Shown piece by piece: positions 7,939 through 17,245 of a DNA stretch of 64,000 nucleotides. The stretch spans positions 1,560,001-1,624,000 of the forward strand of contig NZ_NEWK01000001.1 of NCBI RefSeq assembly GCF_002217655.1, read 5' to 3'. Within the stretch, counting starts at the first letter, position 1, and each line of letters begins with the position of its first letter. Made by a program: the position numbers and the translations under genes. The notes beneath the pieces are model-generated. The model was not told the DNA's origin. It did no database searches and saw only the letters and a list, made by a program, of their open reading frames with translations. Source of the stretch: Geobacillus thermocatenulatus. GTDB taxonomy: Bacteria > Bacillota > Bacilli > Bacillales > Anoxybacillaceae.

Positions 7939-10110
7939 ATGTTTTATGCAAAGTCCGAAACGAGAGAGACGATCCGTGAACATACGGATCGTCTTCTTGA
8001 TAATTGGCGATTGCTAAAGGACAGTTATGGAGACCGATTGATTCGTGTCAATGAACGAATGTGGGAATTGCTTCGATTAGCGATCGAGTATCATGACATC
8101 GGGAAAGCGAACACGGTGTTTCAAAACAAAATCCGCCGGGCCATTCACGAAGAACTGTTGGAAACTGATTGCGACGCCAATGTACCGCATAACTATCTGT
8201 CTGTCGGACTTGTTCCATTTGAGCAATTGAATTTGACGAAAGAAGAAATGCGGCTGTTAACTCATGCCATCGGCTACCATCATGAGCGGGATAAACGGCC
8301 TGATAAAGAAGCGATCCGTGATATTTTAGAAAATGATCTACAAAAGCAAAGAGAGGATATTGCCCATCATATGCGACTGCCTTTGGCTGAAAAGGTATCG
8401 TTTCGATTTGTGGATCGGTTGCTAAAACGGTATACCATTCATGACGGGGAGTCATTTTGGGATTATGTATTGTTAAAGGGTCTCTTGCAACGGATTGACC
8501 ATGCGGCCTCAGCGCACCTTCCCGTCGAATCGGACGTTCATCAAGATGTTGGCGTCTATGTGCGACGGTATATGGAGAATAAGTTGTTTCATCTCAACGA
8601 TTTACAGCGTTTTACAGAAGGTCACACCCATAAAAATGTGATTGTGATAGCACAAACAGGCATGGGAAAAACAGAATCTGCCTTATTGTGGATCGATCGG
8701 GATAAGGCATTCTTCACCTTGCCTCTTCGCGTCAGCATCAACGCTATTTATGAACGAGTTCGCCGCCAAATGGGGTACGATGCCGCAGGTCTTTTGCATT
8801 CTACAAGCGCTTTCTATTTGGTGGAACGGGGGGAAGAAAACTGGGAGGCGATTAAGCAACAATCGCAGCAATTGTCTATGAAGCTGCTTTTCACAACCGT
8901 TGACCAAATTTTAAAGTTTCCTTTTTATTATCGAGGATTTGAAAAAGAATTGGCAAGCATGGCAAACGCCAAAGTGGTGATCGATGAAATCCAAGCGTAT
9001 GATCCAAAAATTGCTGCGATGTTGATTAAGTCATTAGAAATGATTAAAAAAGTAGGCGGTCGATTCATGATTATGACAGCCACATTGCCAACTTTATATT
9101 TGGATGAACTCAAGCGCCGAAGTATTATCGATGAAGAAGACACCGTTTTCGGCGAATTTATTGACAGCCAAAATCACCGTCACCGTATTCAGCTCCATGA
9201 TGAAGAAATAACAGAAGGAATAGAGGACTTTGTCAAAATGGCGCGTTCATCCCAAGTGTTAGTCATTGTGAATACGGTTCGTCGGGCGATGGAATTGTAC
9301 GAACGATTATCCGAAATGGGCAGCGATGTACCTGTTCATTTGCTGCATTCACAATTTACGCAAGAAGATCGTCAATGGCTCGAGCGGCAAATTCAAGAGT
9401 TCAATGAAGCAAAGGTGAATGGGATATGGGTTACAACCCAGCTTGTCGAAGCAAGCATTGATATTGATTTCGACTATTTATTCACAGAAATGTCTCCACT
9501 GGATAGTCTGTTTCAACGTCTTGGGCGCTGTTATCGAAGAAGAGTGGTTGAAGGGGAACAATGCAACATCCATATTTTTACACAAAACGTTTCTGGGGTT
9601 CCATCCGTATATGATGGACATCTCGTGTGTGAAAGCACGGAGTTGTTGAGGCCTTTTGACAGACAAATTCTCGATGAAAGAACAAAAATTGAGTTGGTTG
9701 GCAAGTTGTATGAACGTGAGAGATTGAAAGGAACTTCGTTTTTGCAGGAGTTCGAAGATGCGTTAGCTATGTTTGACCATTTAGATCCGTATGAAATGAG
9801 CAAGAAAGAGGCGCAGCGGAAACTGCGTGACATTCAGACCGTTCCCATCATTCCACGGCGAATTTACGACGAAATCGCCGATGTCATCGATGAATGCCGT
9901 CGTTGCCGAGACTGGCAAAAGCGGATTCGTTTGCGCATGGAGATCGAAAAGAAGACGATCAGCGTCCACCGTTTTCTTGCGGAGAAATTTGTCTCAGAAC
10001 GATTGCCCAAACCGTTTGACCATATATACATTGCCGATGTTGAGTACGATTTTGATCGCGAAGTGGGGAGAGGGATTCAGTTTGATACACCACTGTCAGC
10101 ATTTTACTAA
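7939..10110 (+). CDS. cas3: Cas3 HD nuclease-helicase
   Basis: Recruited by Cascade to unwind and degrade target DNA. It has 723 residues with RBS AGGAGGAAATC before the ATG. Domain order is an N-terminal HD nuclease (YHDIGKA, His52-Asp53, plus HYHE-type histidines near 110), then a superfamily 2 helicase: Walker A QTGMGKTES near 240, DEIQ box VVIDEIQAYDP near 347, motif III TATLP near 380, and the C-terminal RecA-like motif QLVEASIDIDFDYLF...QRLGRCYRR around 495-530. Length and motifs look complete, so interference capacity appears preserved. Confidence 0.95.
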   Translation: MFYAKSETRETIREHTDRLLDNWRLLKDSYGDRLIRVNERMWELLRLAIEYHDIGKANTVFQNKIRRAIHEELLETDCDANVPHNYLSVGLVPFEQLNLTKEEMRLLTHAIGYHHERDKRPDKEAIRDILENDLQKQREDIAHHMRLPLAEKVSFRFVDRLLKRYTIHDGESFWDYVLLKGLLQRIDHAASAHLPVESDVHQDVGVYVRRYMENKLFHLNDLQRFTEGHTHKNVIVIAQTGMGKTESALLWIDRDKAFFTLPLRVSINAIYERVRRQMGYDAAGLLHSTSAFYLVERGEENWEAIKQQSQQLSMKLLFTTVDQILKFPFYYRGFEKELASMANAKVVIDEIQAYDPKIAAMLIKSLEMIKKVGGRFMIMTATLPTLYLDELKRRSIIDEEDTVFGEFIDSQNHRHRIQLHDEEITEGIEDFVKMARSSQVLVIVNTVRRAMELYERLSEMGSDVPVHLLHSQFTQEDRQWLERQIQEFNEAKVNGIWVTTQLVEASIDIDFDYLFTEMSPLDSLFQRLGRCYRRRVVEGEQCNIHIFTQNVSGVPSVYDGHLVCESTELLRPFDRQILDERTKIELVGKLYERERLKGTSFLQEFEDALAMFDHLDPYEMSKKEAQRKLRDIQTVPIIPRRIYDEIADVIDECRRCRDWQKRIRLRMEIEKKTISVHRFLAEKFVSERLPKPFDHIYIADVEYDFDREVGRGIQFDTPLSAFY

Positions 10111-10124
10111 GGAGAGTGCAGTGA

Positions 10125-10622
10125 ATGGCGAGCGGTGTTCAAATCCATTATTACAAAGTGTGCAAGCGGAAATTATGGTTGTTTTCCAAAGGAATTGGAA
10201 TGGAAGAAGAGCACGAACGAGTGATCGAAGGAAAGATTCTGCACGAACGGGCGTATCCACGCTTGGATGAGAGAGAAATTTTGATTGATGACACGTTTAA
10301 GCTGGATGCATTAGAGGAAGAGTACGTTCGTGAGATCAAAATCTCTAGCAAAATGGCCGAAGCGGACCGTTTTCAAATGTTGTACTATCTTTACGAACTG
10401 AAAAAACGAGGCATTCATAAAAAAGGATTGATCAGCTATACGAAGGAAAGAAAGACGGAGGAAGTGATATTAACAGAAGAAGACGAGCGAAAGGTGGAAA
10501 AGGCTTTAAAAGACATCTATCAAATTTTGCAACTTCCCTCTCCCCCACCTCTTGAAAAACTATCATATTGCTCGAAGTGTGCATATTACGAATTTTGTTA
10601 TGCACTGGAAGGTGACGAATGA
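10125..10622 (+). CDS. cas4: Cas4 PAM-selecting RecB-like nuclease
   Basis: Works with Cas1-Cas2 to trim and orient prespacers by PAM. The 165-residue protein shows the expected iron-sulfur ligands: Cys13 in YYKVCKRK and the C-terminal trio Cys149, Cys152 and Cys158 in YCSKCAYYEFCY. The nuclease E-x-K motif is in VREIKISSK (Glu70, Lys72). The stop overlaps the cas1 start by ATGA. Compact but normal length for the type I-B form. Confidence 0.94.
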   Translation: MASGVQIHYYKVCKRKLWLFSKGIGMEEEHERVIEGKILHERAYPRLDEREILIDDTFKLDALEEEYVREIKISSKMAEADRFQMLYYLYELKKRGIHKKGLISYTKERKTEEVILTEEDERKVEKALKDIYQILQLPSPPPLEKLSYCSKCAYYEFCYALEGDE

Positions 10623-11605
10623 TGTTGAAAGATCATTATATCTTTTCGAACGGGCGACTCAAGCGAAAGGACAATACGATTTATTTTTTAGATGAAAAAG
10701 AAAACAAGAGATCGCTTCCTGTACATCAAATCGAAAATTTATATGTATTTGGGGAAGTGGACTTCAACTCCGCTTTGCTTAATTTGTTAAGCCAGCATGA
10801 GGTCCATTTGCATATTTTCAACTATTATGGGTTTTATGCAGGAACGTTCTGTCCACGAAACAGGAAAGTGTCTGGTTTTACTGTTGTGCAACAGAGTGCC
10901 CATTATCTCGATAAAGGAAAACGGCTGTATATAGCAAAAATGTTTTTGGAAAGCGCTGTGCATCATATGTTGCGGAATATTCGCAGACATAAAGAAAAGA
11001 CCGAAGTCTATATCCATCAAATCGAAGAAGAGGCAAAAAAATTGGACACCGTGAGTACCGTTCAAGAGTTAATGGGAATTGAAGGACGGATTCGCCAACA
11101 TTATTATCAATCCTTTAACGAGATTTTGAAGCAAGACTTTACGTTTGAAAAGCGGACAAAGCAACCTCCGCGCGACCCACTGAATGCCTTGATATCATTC
11201 GGGAATTCCTTATGTTATACAACTGTTTTGGGGGAAATTTACAAGACGCCGCTTGATCCCACGGTTAGTTTTTTGCATGAACCGTCGACAAGACGATTTT
11301 CGTTAAGTTTGGATTTAGCTGAAATCTTTAAGCCATTGATCGTCGATCCGGTTATTATCGCCTCCATTAACAATCGGATCATTACCAACAAACATTTTGA
11401 TGATATCGATGGAATGGTGTTTTTAAATGAGGAAGGAAAGAAAAAGTTTATTATGGAGTGGGAGAATAAATTGGCCACATCCATTCAACATCGGAAGCTG
11501 AAAAGAAAAGTGAGTTATCGGCATTTTATACGATTGGAATGCTATAAGTTGATTAAACATTTGATCGGGGATGAACGATATAAACCGTTGAAAGCGTGGT
11601 GGTGA
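10619..11605 (+). CDS. cas1: Cas1 integrase
   Basis: Catalyses spacer integration into the leader-proximal repeat. It has 328 residues and an intact frame. The catalytic region is recognisable: Glu in MGIEGRIRQHYYQ, then SFLHEPSTRRFSLSLDLAEIFKPLIVD supplying the His and acidic residues. It starts within the cas4 stop (ATGA overlap) and ends three bases before the cas2 ATG, so cas4-cas1-cas2 form a tightly coupled adaptation module. Confidence 0.96.
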   Translation: MMLKDHYIFSNGRLKRKDNTIYFLDEKENKRSLPVHQIENLYVFGEVDFNSALLNLLSQHEVHLHIFNYYGFYAGTFCPRNRKVSGFTVVQQSAHYLDKGKRLYIAKMFLESAVHHMLRNIRRHKEKTEVYIHQIEEEAKKLDTVSTVQELMGIEGRIRQHYYQSFNEILKQDFTFEKRTKQPPRDPLNALISFGNSLCYTTVLGEIYKTPLDPTVSFLHEPSTRRFSLSLDLAEIFKPLIVDPVIIASINNRIITNKHFDDIDGMVFLNEEGKKKFIMEWENKLATSIQHRKLKRKVSYRHFIRLECYKLIKHLIGDERYKPLKAWW

Positions 11606-11608
11606 ACC

Positions 11609-11872
11609 ATGTTTGTTATCATTACGTATGACGTAGCGGAGAAGCGGGTCAACAAAGTTTGCAAAAAATTAAAGGAATATCTCACTTGGACGCAAAATAG
11701 CGTATTTGAAGGGGAGATTTCGAAAAGTCTGCTGATGAAGTGCATGTATGAATTAGAGATGATCATCGATAAACAAGAAGACTCCATTTACTTATACGAA
11801 GTAGAAAACCCGAAGAATATAAAAAAGCGGGTATTTGGTCAGGAAAAGAATTTTGATGAGTTGTTCCTCTAA
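11609..11872 (+). CDS. cas2: Cas2
   Basis: Structural partner of Cas1 in the spacer-integration complex. The 87-residue ferredoxin-like protein begins MFVIITYDVAEKRVNKVCKKLKEY, with the conserved Asp of TYDV. It is the last gene of the cas operon. The array leader begins right after its stop. Confidence 0.95.
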   Translation: MFVIITYDVAEKRVNKVCKKLKEYLTWTQNSVFEGEISKSLLMKCMYELEMIIDKQEDSIYLYEVENPKNIKKRVFGQEKNFDELFL

Positions 11873-12068
11873 GCTTTAAGAATTTGCAGTGAACCGCATT
11901 TTAGAGGATGAATGGGAGAAATCTTGATTTATCAAGGGCAGTGCTTCATTATTTGCGTAACATTAAAAACACGATTATCACTTTACTGCAAAATACGGTA
12001 TAATTGATGCGTAGGCATTAGCGTGAATTGCTTGCTACATCAATAAATATTATTTTGTAACTGATAGG
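11873..12068 (+). promoter_or_regulatory. CRISPR leader with array promoter
   Basis: This is the 196-bp AT-rich non-coding stretch between cas2 and the first repeat of array 2. A consensus TATAAT lies at 11999-12004, so transcription would start about 55-60 bases before the first repeat at 12069. The -35 region is weaker. This is the only recognisable leader in the window and marks array 2 as the newest, growing end. Confidence 0.8.
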
Positions 12069-13447
12069 GTTTAATCTGAACGGAGAGGGATTTAAATTAC
12101 TGCTTCAGTTGTCACTGAATCGCGTTTTACCAGTCGGTTTAATCTGAACGGAGAGGGATTTAAATGCAAACAGGTTGATGTTGATTTTTGGCAGCGCACG
12201 TTTAATCTGAACGGAGAGGGATTTAAATATCGACCACCACACCCACTATTGACCGCCCCCTAAGTTTAATCTGAACGGAGAGGGATTTAAATGGATACCG
12301 TCTTGAGGCTTTATCTCGTGGTGTCACTTAGTTTAATCTGAACGGAGAGGGATTTAAATGGCGGTGAGCCGTTGAACAATCCTGATGATTTGTTGTTTAA
12401 TCTGAACGGAGAGGGATTTAAATTGGAAATAAAGTATTTTGACACTGATGCCTTTTTCGTTTAATCTGAACGGAGAGGGATTTAAATAGGTTGCCGCGAG
12501 TTTGAGCAGTACACGAAAAAGGAGTTTAATCTGAACGGAGAGGGATTTAAATGATATGCAAGACGTATCAGCAACCCAACAATATCAGCGTTTAATCTGA
12601 ACGGAGAGGGATTTAAATCAAGTTCGGTTTCGACTTTATTTTTGTCGCTCAGTCGTTTAATCTGAACGGAGAGGGATTTAAATTGTCATCATTGACGAGG
12701 CTGGCATCATGTTTAATAGTCGTTTAATCTGAACGGAGAGGGATTTAAATAGCGATGAGCGATCACAAAGATGCCGGCTGGATCAAGTTTAATCTGAACG
12801 GAGAGGGATTTAAATATTCAACCCCAACTCAAGCGCATGATACGACTTACCGTTTAATCTGAACGGAGAGGGATTTAAATGATAGTCCGTTTCAGACACA
12901 AGATTTCAATGAGACTCTTGTTTAATCTGAACGGAGAGGGATTTAAATACATCTTTCCGCCTCTCCCGTGAGACACTTGATATGTGTTTAATCTGAACGG
13001 AGAGGGATTTAAATCAGCCGCCTGTGCGCGGAGCTGGGCGATTTTGTTGGTTTAATCTGAACGGAGAGGGATTTAAATATTTTTTTTCCAGTTCACTTAG
13101 GGGGGATGCATCTTGGTTTAATCTGAACGGAGAGGGATTTAAATGTGTAAACTTAAGCGGAACAGTCATGCCGGCAATATGAGTTTAATCTGAACGGAGA
13201 GGGATTTAAATTTTTTTGAATTGTAATAAATTCAACGTATATGCTGTGTTTAATCTGAACGGAGAGGGATTTAAATGAAACAATCCTAACGACAGGCGCC
13301 GCAAAAGCAGGTTTAATCTGAACGGAGAGGGATTTAAATTCAGTATTATGTGTTTGAGGAGCAGTTCGCCGAAAGGTTTAATCTGAACGGAGAGGGATTT
13401 AAATTGAAAGTCGATGTTGCTGAATTGGAGAAAAAATTGGCGTTTAA
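12069..13447 (+). CRISPR. CRISPR array 2: 21 full repeats plus a 6-nt stub, leader-proximal
   Basis: The 29-nt repeat is that of array 1, all copies ending in T, with starts at 12069, 12137, 12200, 12264, 12331 and so on to 13376. Each spacer is 34-39 bp. After the 21st spacer the next repeat is cut after GTTTAA (13442-13447) by an IS left end. Lying directly after cas2 and the leader, this is the active acquisition end. Confidence 0.98.
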
Positions 13448-13574
13448 CTCACATTTCGCACCCTCCCGACGAAAATCGGGAGGATTTTTTCATCCCGATG
13501 TCGAATAGGTCCTTGGTACACAAGGAAAGCAAAGGAGTTTCCACACCATGGACGTTCGAATTCATGCTATTTAT
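13448..13574 (+). mobile_element. 127-bp left-end fragment of IS1634-like element IS-A
   Basis: Begins with the terminal repeat CTCACATTTCGCA, followed by a GGGAGG-containing hairpin, the RBS GCAAAGGAG and the first nine transposase codons (MDVRIHAIY). It stops exactly after GCTATTTAT. An identical 127-bp fragment, reversed, lies at 47090-47216, and the equivalent 127 bp of a sister element is duplicated at 50594-50720. The inner side abuts the start of an IS21 istA. Confidence 0.85.
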
Positions 13575-13578
13575 TTTT

Positions 13579-14757
13579 ATGATCAAAGAGATGTATGAAA
13601 GGGGAATGAGTATTTCCGATATTGCGAGGGAATTGGGGATCGATCGGAAAACCGTCCGAAAATATATTCACTCCCCCAATCCTCCTTCCAAATCCAAGCG
13701 AAAACCAAGAAAAAGCAAGTTAGATCCATTTAAGCCGTATCTTCAAAAACGGATGTTAGAAGATGGGGTGTTTAATAGCGAAAAGTTGTTTTTTGAAATT
13801 CGACAACAGGGCTATACGGGAGGAAAGACGATTTTAAAAGACTATATGAAACCTTTCCGAGAGACGGCGAAAAAGAAATACACCGTTCGTTATGAAACGC
13901 TTCCTGGCGAACAAATGCAAGTCGATTGGAAAGAAGTTGGGGAGGTCGTGATCGAAGGGAGAAAAGTCAAGTTATCGCTATTTGTGGCTGTGTTAGGCTA
14001 TTCGCGGATGAAATACGCGGTATTTACGGTCAGCCAGGATCAGGAACACTTAATGGAATGCCTGATTCAGAGTTTCAAGTACTTTGGTGGGGTTCCGAAG
14101 AAGGTGTTATTTGACAATATGAAGACCGTTACAGACGGGCGAGAACAAGGAGTGGTGAAATGGAATCAACGATTTTCCGAATTTGCGAGTTACTACGGAT
14201 TTATTCCAAAAGTATGCCGGCCCTACCGAGCCCAAACAAAGGGAAAAGTCGAACGAGCCATTCAGTATATTATGGATCACTTCTATGTAGGAACATCGTT
14301 TGAAAGCATCGAAGAATTAAATTTCCTTTTACATCGTTGGCTCGATCAAGTGGCAAATCGGAAGCCAAACGCCACTACCGGTATTTCTCCGCAAGAGCGT
14401 TGGGCCGAGGAGTCACTCAAGCCTCTTCCGTTGAACGATTACGATACGAGCTATCTTTCCTATCGGAAGGTGCATTGGGATGGCAGTTTCTCCTACAAAG
14501 GGGAACAATGGCTCTTATCGGCGGAGTATGCGGGCAAAGAAATTCTGGTGAAGGAGCGATTAAATGGAGATATTCAATTGTACTTTCGAGGGGAGGAGAT
14601 TTCTCACGTGGACCAACAGAAAAAAGTGATTTCATTCGCCGAAAAAATAAAAAAGAAACAGACAGAAAGGGCAGCCGCCATTTCGCCTGTTTCGGTGGAA
14701 GTGGATACTCGTCCATTGTCCGTTTATGACGCATTCCTGCGAGGGGAAAGCTCATGA
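13579..14757 (+). CDS. istA: IstA transposase (IS21 family, IS5376-like)
   Basis: DDE transposase of 392 residues from the ATG at 13579 (MIKEMYERGMSISDIARELG). An N-terminal helix-turn-helix (MSISDIARELGIDRKTVRKYI) is followed by the rve-type catalytic core with MQVDWKEVG (first Asp), VLFDNMKT (second Asp) and KGKVERAIQYI (Glu). The frame is open further upstream to 13414, but that part is CRISPR and IS-A DNA. The frame is intact and the stop overlaps the istB start by ATGA. Confidence 0.9.
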   Translation: MIKEMYERGMSISDIARELGIDRKTVRKYIHSPNPPSKSKRKPRKSKLDPFKPYLQKRMLEDGVFNSEKLFFEIRQQGYTGGKTILKDYMKPFRETAKKKYTVRYETLPGEQMQVDWKEVGEVVIEGRKVKLSLFVAVLGYSRMKYAVFTVSQDQEHLMECLIQSFKYFGGVPKKVLFDNMKTVTDGREQGVVKWNQRFSEFASYYGFIPKVCRPYRAQTKGKVERAIQYIMDHFYVGTSFESIEELNFLLHRWLDQVANRKPNATTGISPQERWAEESLKPLPLNDYDTSYLSYRKVHWDGSFSYKGEQWLLSAEYAGKEILVKERLNGDIQLYFRGEEISHVDQQKKVISFAEKIKKKQTERAAAISPVSVEVDTRPLSVYDAFLRGESS

Positions 14758-15509
14758 AAGAACGAATACACGAGTATTGCCACCAACTCCATTTGCCTGT
14801 CATGGCGGAGCGATGGTCCGCCATGACAGAATACGCCTCTACTCATAATATATCATATTCAGAGTTTTTATTCCGCTTATTAGAGGCAGAAATCGTCGAA
14901 AAACAGGCACGATCGATCCAAACGCTCATCAAGCTGTCCAAACTGCCGTATCGCAAGACGATCGATACGTTTGATTTTACCGCGCAGCCTTCGGTGGATG
15001 AGCGCCGGATTCGAGAGCTGCTGACCTTGTCGTTTATTGATCGAAAGGAGAATATTCTTTTTCTCGGTCCGCCGGGGATTGGGAAGACACATCTGGCCAT
15101 TTCGATTGGAATGGAGGCGATCGCAAGAGGATATAAAACGTATTTTATTACCGCTCACGATTTGGTCAATCAGTTAAGAAGAGCCGACCAGGAAGGAAAG
15201 TTGGAGAAAAAGCTTCGTGTCTTTGTGAAGCCAACCGTTCTCATTATTGATGAAATGGGGTATCTAAAACTGGACCCAAACAGCGCTCATTACTTATTTC
15301 AAGTGATCGCTCGTCGGTACGAGCATGCCCCGATTATCCTCACCTCCAACAAAAGCTTCGGGGAATGGGGAGAAATCGTGGGAGACTCGGTGTTGGCGAC
15401 AGCGATGTTAGATCGATGACTGCATCATTCCATCATTTTCAACCTAAAGGGGGAAAGCTATCGATTACGGGAAAAGAGGCTCCAACAAGAAAAACAGAAG
15501 GATCAGTGA
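14754..15509 (+). pseudogene. istB: IstB helper ATPase, nonsense mutation at codon 222
   Basis: AAA+ transposition helper of IS21 elements. Walker A is GPPGIGKTH and Walker B LIIDEMGYLKLD. Translation stops at a TGA at 15417-15419, but the same frame continues without interruption as LHHSIIFNLKGESYRLREKR and closes at 15507-15509. That would be 251 residues, the usual IstB length. A single-base change of a Leu codon (TTA to TGA) explains it. The truncated protein lacks the last helices. Confidence 0.85.
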
Positions 15510-15570
15510 AAGGTCCTTCTGGGGAATTTTAAACCGGCGATTTTGGGGAAAAAATAATCGGCCTTGACAC

Positions 15571-16953
15571 TCACATTCGTCTCTTACGTTCGGCCACGAT
15601 GCATGAGTCCGGATCTCTACGATCCGAACTAACAAGAGGGCCAGCCAACTGAGCAGCACATGCGCCCGGATGCGGTCTTCCAAACGATGATACATGGGAC
15701 GCAGCTCAAGTGTCGATTTCAACGTCCGAAAGGCCTGCTCGATATCCACCAGCTGCTGATACCCGATGGCGACATCTTCCGCAGACAAGGTATCGTCGGA
15801 TGTTCGAATGAGATATTTGCCGTCATACTTTTCCGCTTCACGAACCGCCTGCTTGTCGATGCGAATCGTTCCATCCTTCAATTGACGCAAGTATTTTCCG
15901 TAGGACGGATGGGAACGCAGCCGGCAGGTGGCCTTATGATGAGCTTCATTAGGGAGTTGGCGAAGCCCCTCCAACTCCTCTTTCAGCGATTCGAGCAGCG
16001 TTTCCCGTTCCTTGCGTTGGCGTTCGGCTTCGCTGGGATTGTACACGAGAACATAGCGTTGACGGGCTTCTCCGTCGCCGACGATGATTTCTTTGATATG
16101 CAAGTTCTCGCGAACTTGTTGGTAGCGCCCACGGCGGCTCAACGCCTCTTCGACGGCGGCTTTGCCAGATCGCATTTTTTCGCCGACAATGTAGTGTCCC
16201 CCGGCCTGTTGCAAGATTCGCAAATTCTCTTCAGAGGAAAAGCCGCGGTCCATGACGCTGATCACACGTCCAAGCTTCCAGCCAATCAAGTCTTGTTTCA
16301 CCTGTTTGATGACCGTCATGTCCATGGTATTGCCAGGCCATACCCAAGCGCGAATCGGGATTCCTTCCCGGGTGACAGCCAGTCCAATGACGATTTGAAC
16401 CAAATCAGGACGCTTATCTTTGGAAAAACCCTGCTTTCGAAGCGATTCTCCTTCCGGTGTTTCCGAGGGATCCACTTCGAAGTACGACGAAGTCGTATCA
16501 AAGTAAATCAAATCGACTTCCAGGTTCAATAAATCGGCCACGGCATGGAACACTTGGCGTTCCAATTCCGGCTGCACAGCCAACAGCTCATCCATCGCCC
16601 GGTATAACTGGTGGCTGGCGACTTGGGGAAGATGAGGGATATGCACGTCTTTCTCCACCCAATCCTCCATCGCCAACTTGCTTGACGGATGAAGGGCACG
16701 ATTCGCCACCATGGCAAAAATGAGCCGTTCCAACGGAATCTGATGATGTCGGGAGGCAAACAAGGAGTGGAGAATCTCTCCCAATCCCAGTTGTCTCCAG
16801 AGCTGATCCAAAAGCCAAGCGCCTCGACTGCGGAACGCTCTCTCCGCGATCCAGCCGTCCTCTTCCCCCGGTCTAGAACCTTAAGTCTTGAGCTGGCAAG
16901 CCTATGTATTTTTTCTTGCACTTCTCTGCATTTTTTGCTTGCAAAAAACATAC
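15571..16953 (-). pseudogene. Second IS1634-type transposase (IS-B), truncated at both ends and frameshifted
   Basis: The main frame (to 16811) encodes the catalytic body: LIYFDTTSSYFE (first Asp), SVMDRGFSSEENLRILQ, then YDGKYLIRTSDD and FRTLKSTLELRPMYHR with the catalytic Glu region. The C-terminus stops at THASWPNVRDE where the IS21 element cuts in. The N-terminal part continues in another frame (FFASKKCREVQEKIHRL...), with a shift at a G-run near 16875. It ends directly on a CRISPR repeat at 16954, so both IS ends are lost. Confidence 0.8.
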
Positions 16954-17178
16954 GTTTAATCTGAACGGAGAGGGATTTAAATTGATCAAGTGTTTTATAT
17001 CATTGATCGGGCGGTGATGGTTTAATCTGAACGGAGAGGGATTTAAATTGCTGTCGCGGCTTGTGTCGTACTAGTGCTTGTAACGTTTAATCTGAACGGA
17101 GAGGGATTTAAAGGGCGCTCAATGTGTTCCGTATGGAGCTGTTGGGAGCGTTTGATCTGAACGGAGAGGGATTACAAG
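16954..17178 (+). CRISPR. CRISPR array 3: distal remnant, 4 repeats with decaying sequence
   Basis: Repeats start at 16954, 17020, 17085 and 17150, in the same orientation as arrays 1 and 2. The first two are perfect and end in T. The third ends in G, and the fourth is degenerate (GTTTGATCTG start and GGATTACAAG end). Progressive decay is typical of the leader-distal end, so this is the oldest tail of the original array. It is separated from the rest by the IS pile-up at 13.4-16.9 kb. Confidence 0.95.
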
Positions 17179-17245
17179 GCCGCTTGTTTGCAGCGGCCTT
17201 AGTTGAGCACTCCAATGAGCGCATCCTTGGTATCACAGTGAGGCG

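Larger units (their letters stand above)
13575..15570 (+). mobile_element. IS21-family element (IS5376-like), left end lost
   Basis: Contains istA and a broken istB in the usual overlapping order. The right end appears intact at ...GGCCTTGACA (15570), where it cuts into the transposase of a second IS1634-type element. The left terminus is missing: only four bases separate the 127-bp IS-A fragment from the istA ATG. The element is therefore unlikely to move by itself. Confidence 0.75.

Noticed and set aside
13414..13578. N-terminal extension of IstA
   Set aside because: This part of the frame lies in a CRISPR spacer, a repeat stub and the IS-A left end; the family start is at 13579.
15660..16532. 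290-codon plus-strand frame opposite the IS-B transposase
   Set aside because: Antisense shadow of a gene with clear transposase motifs; no RBS or recognisable product.
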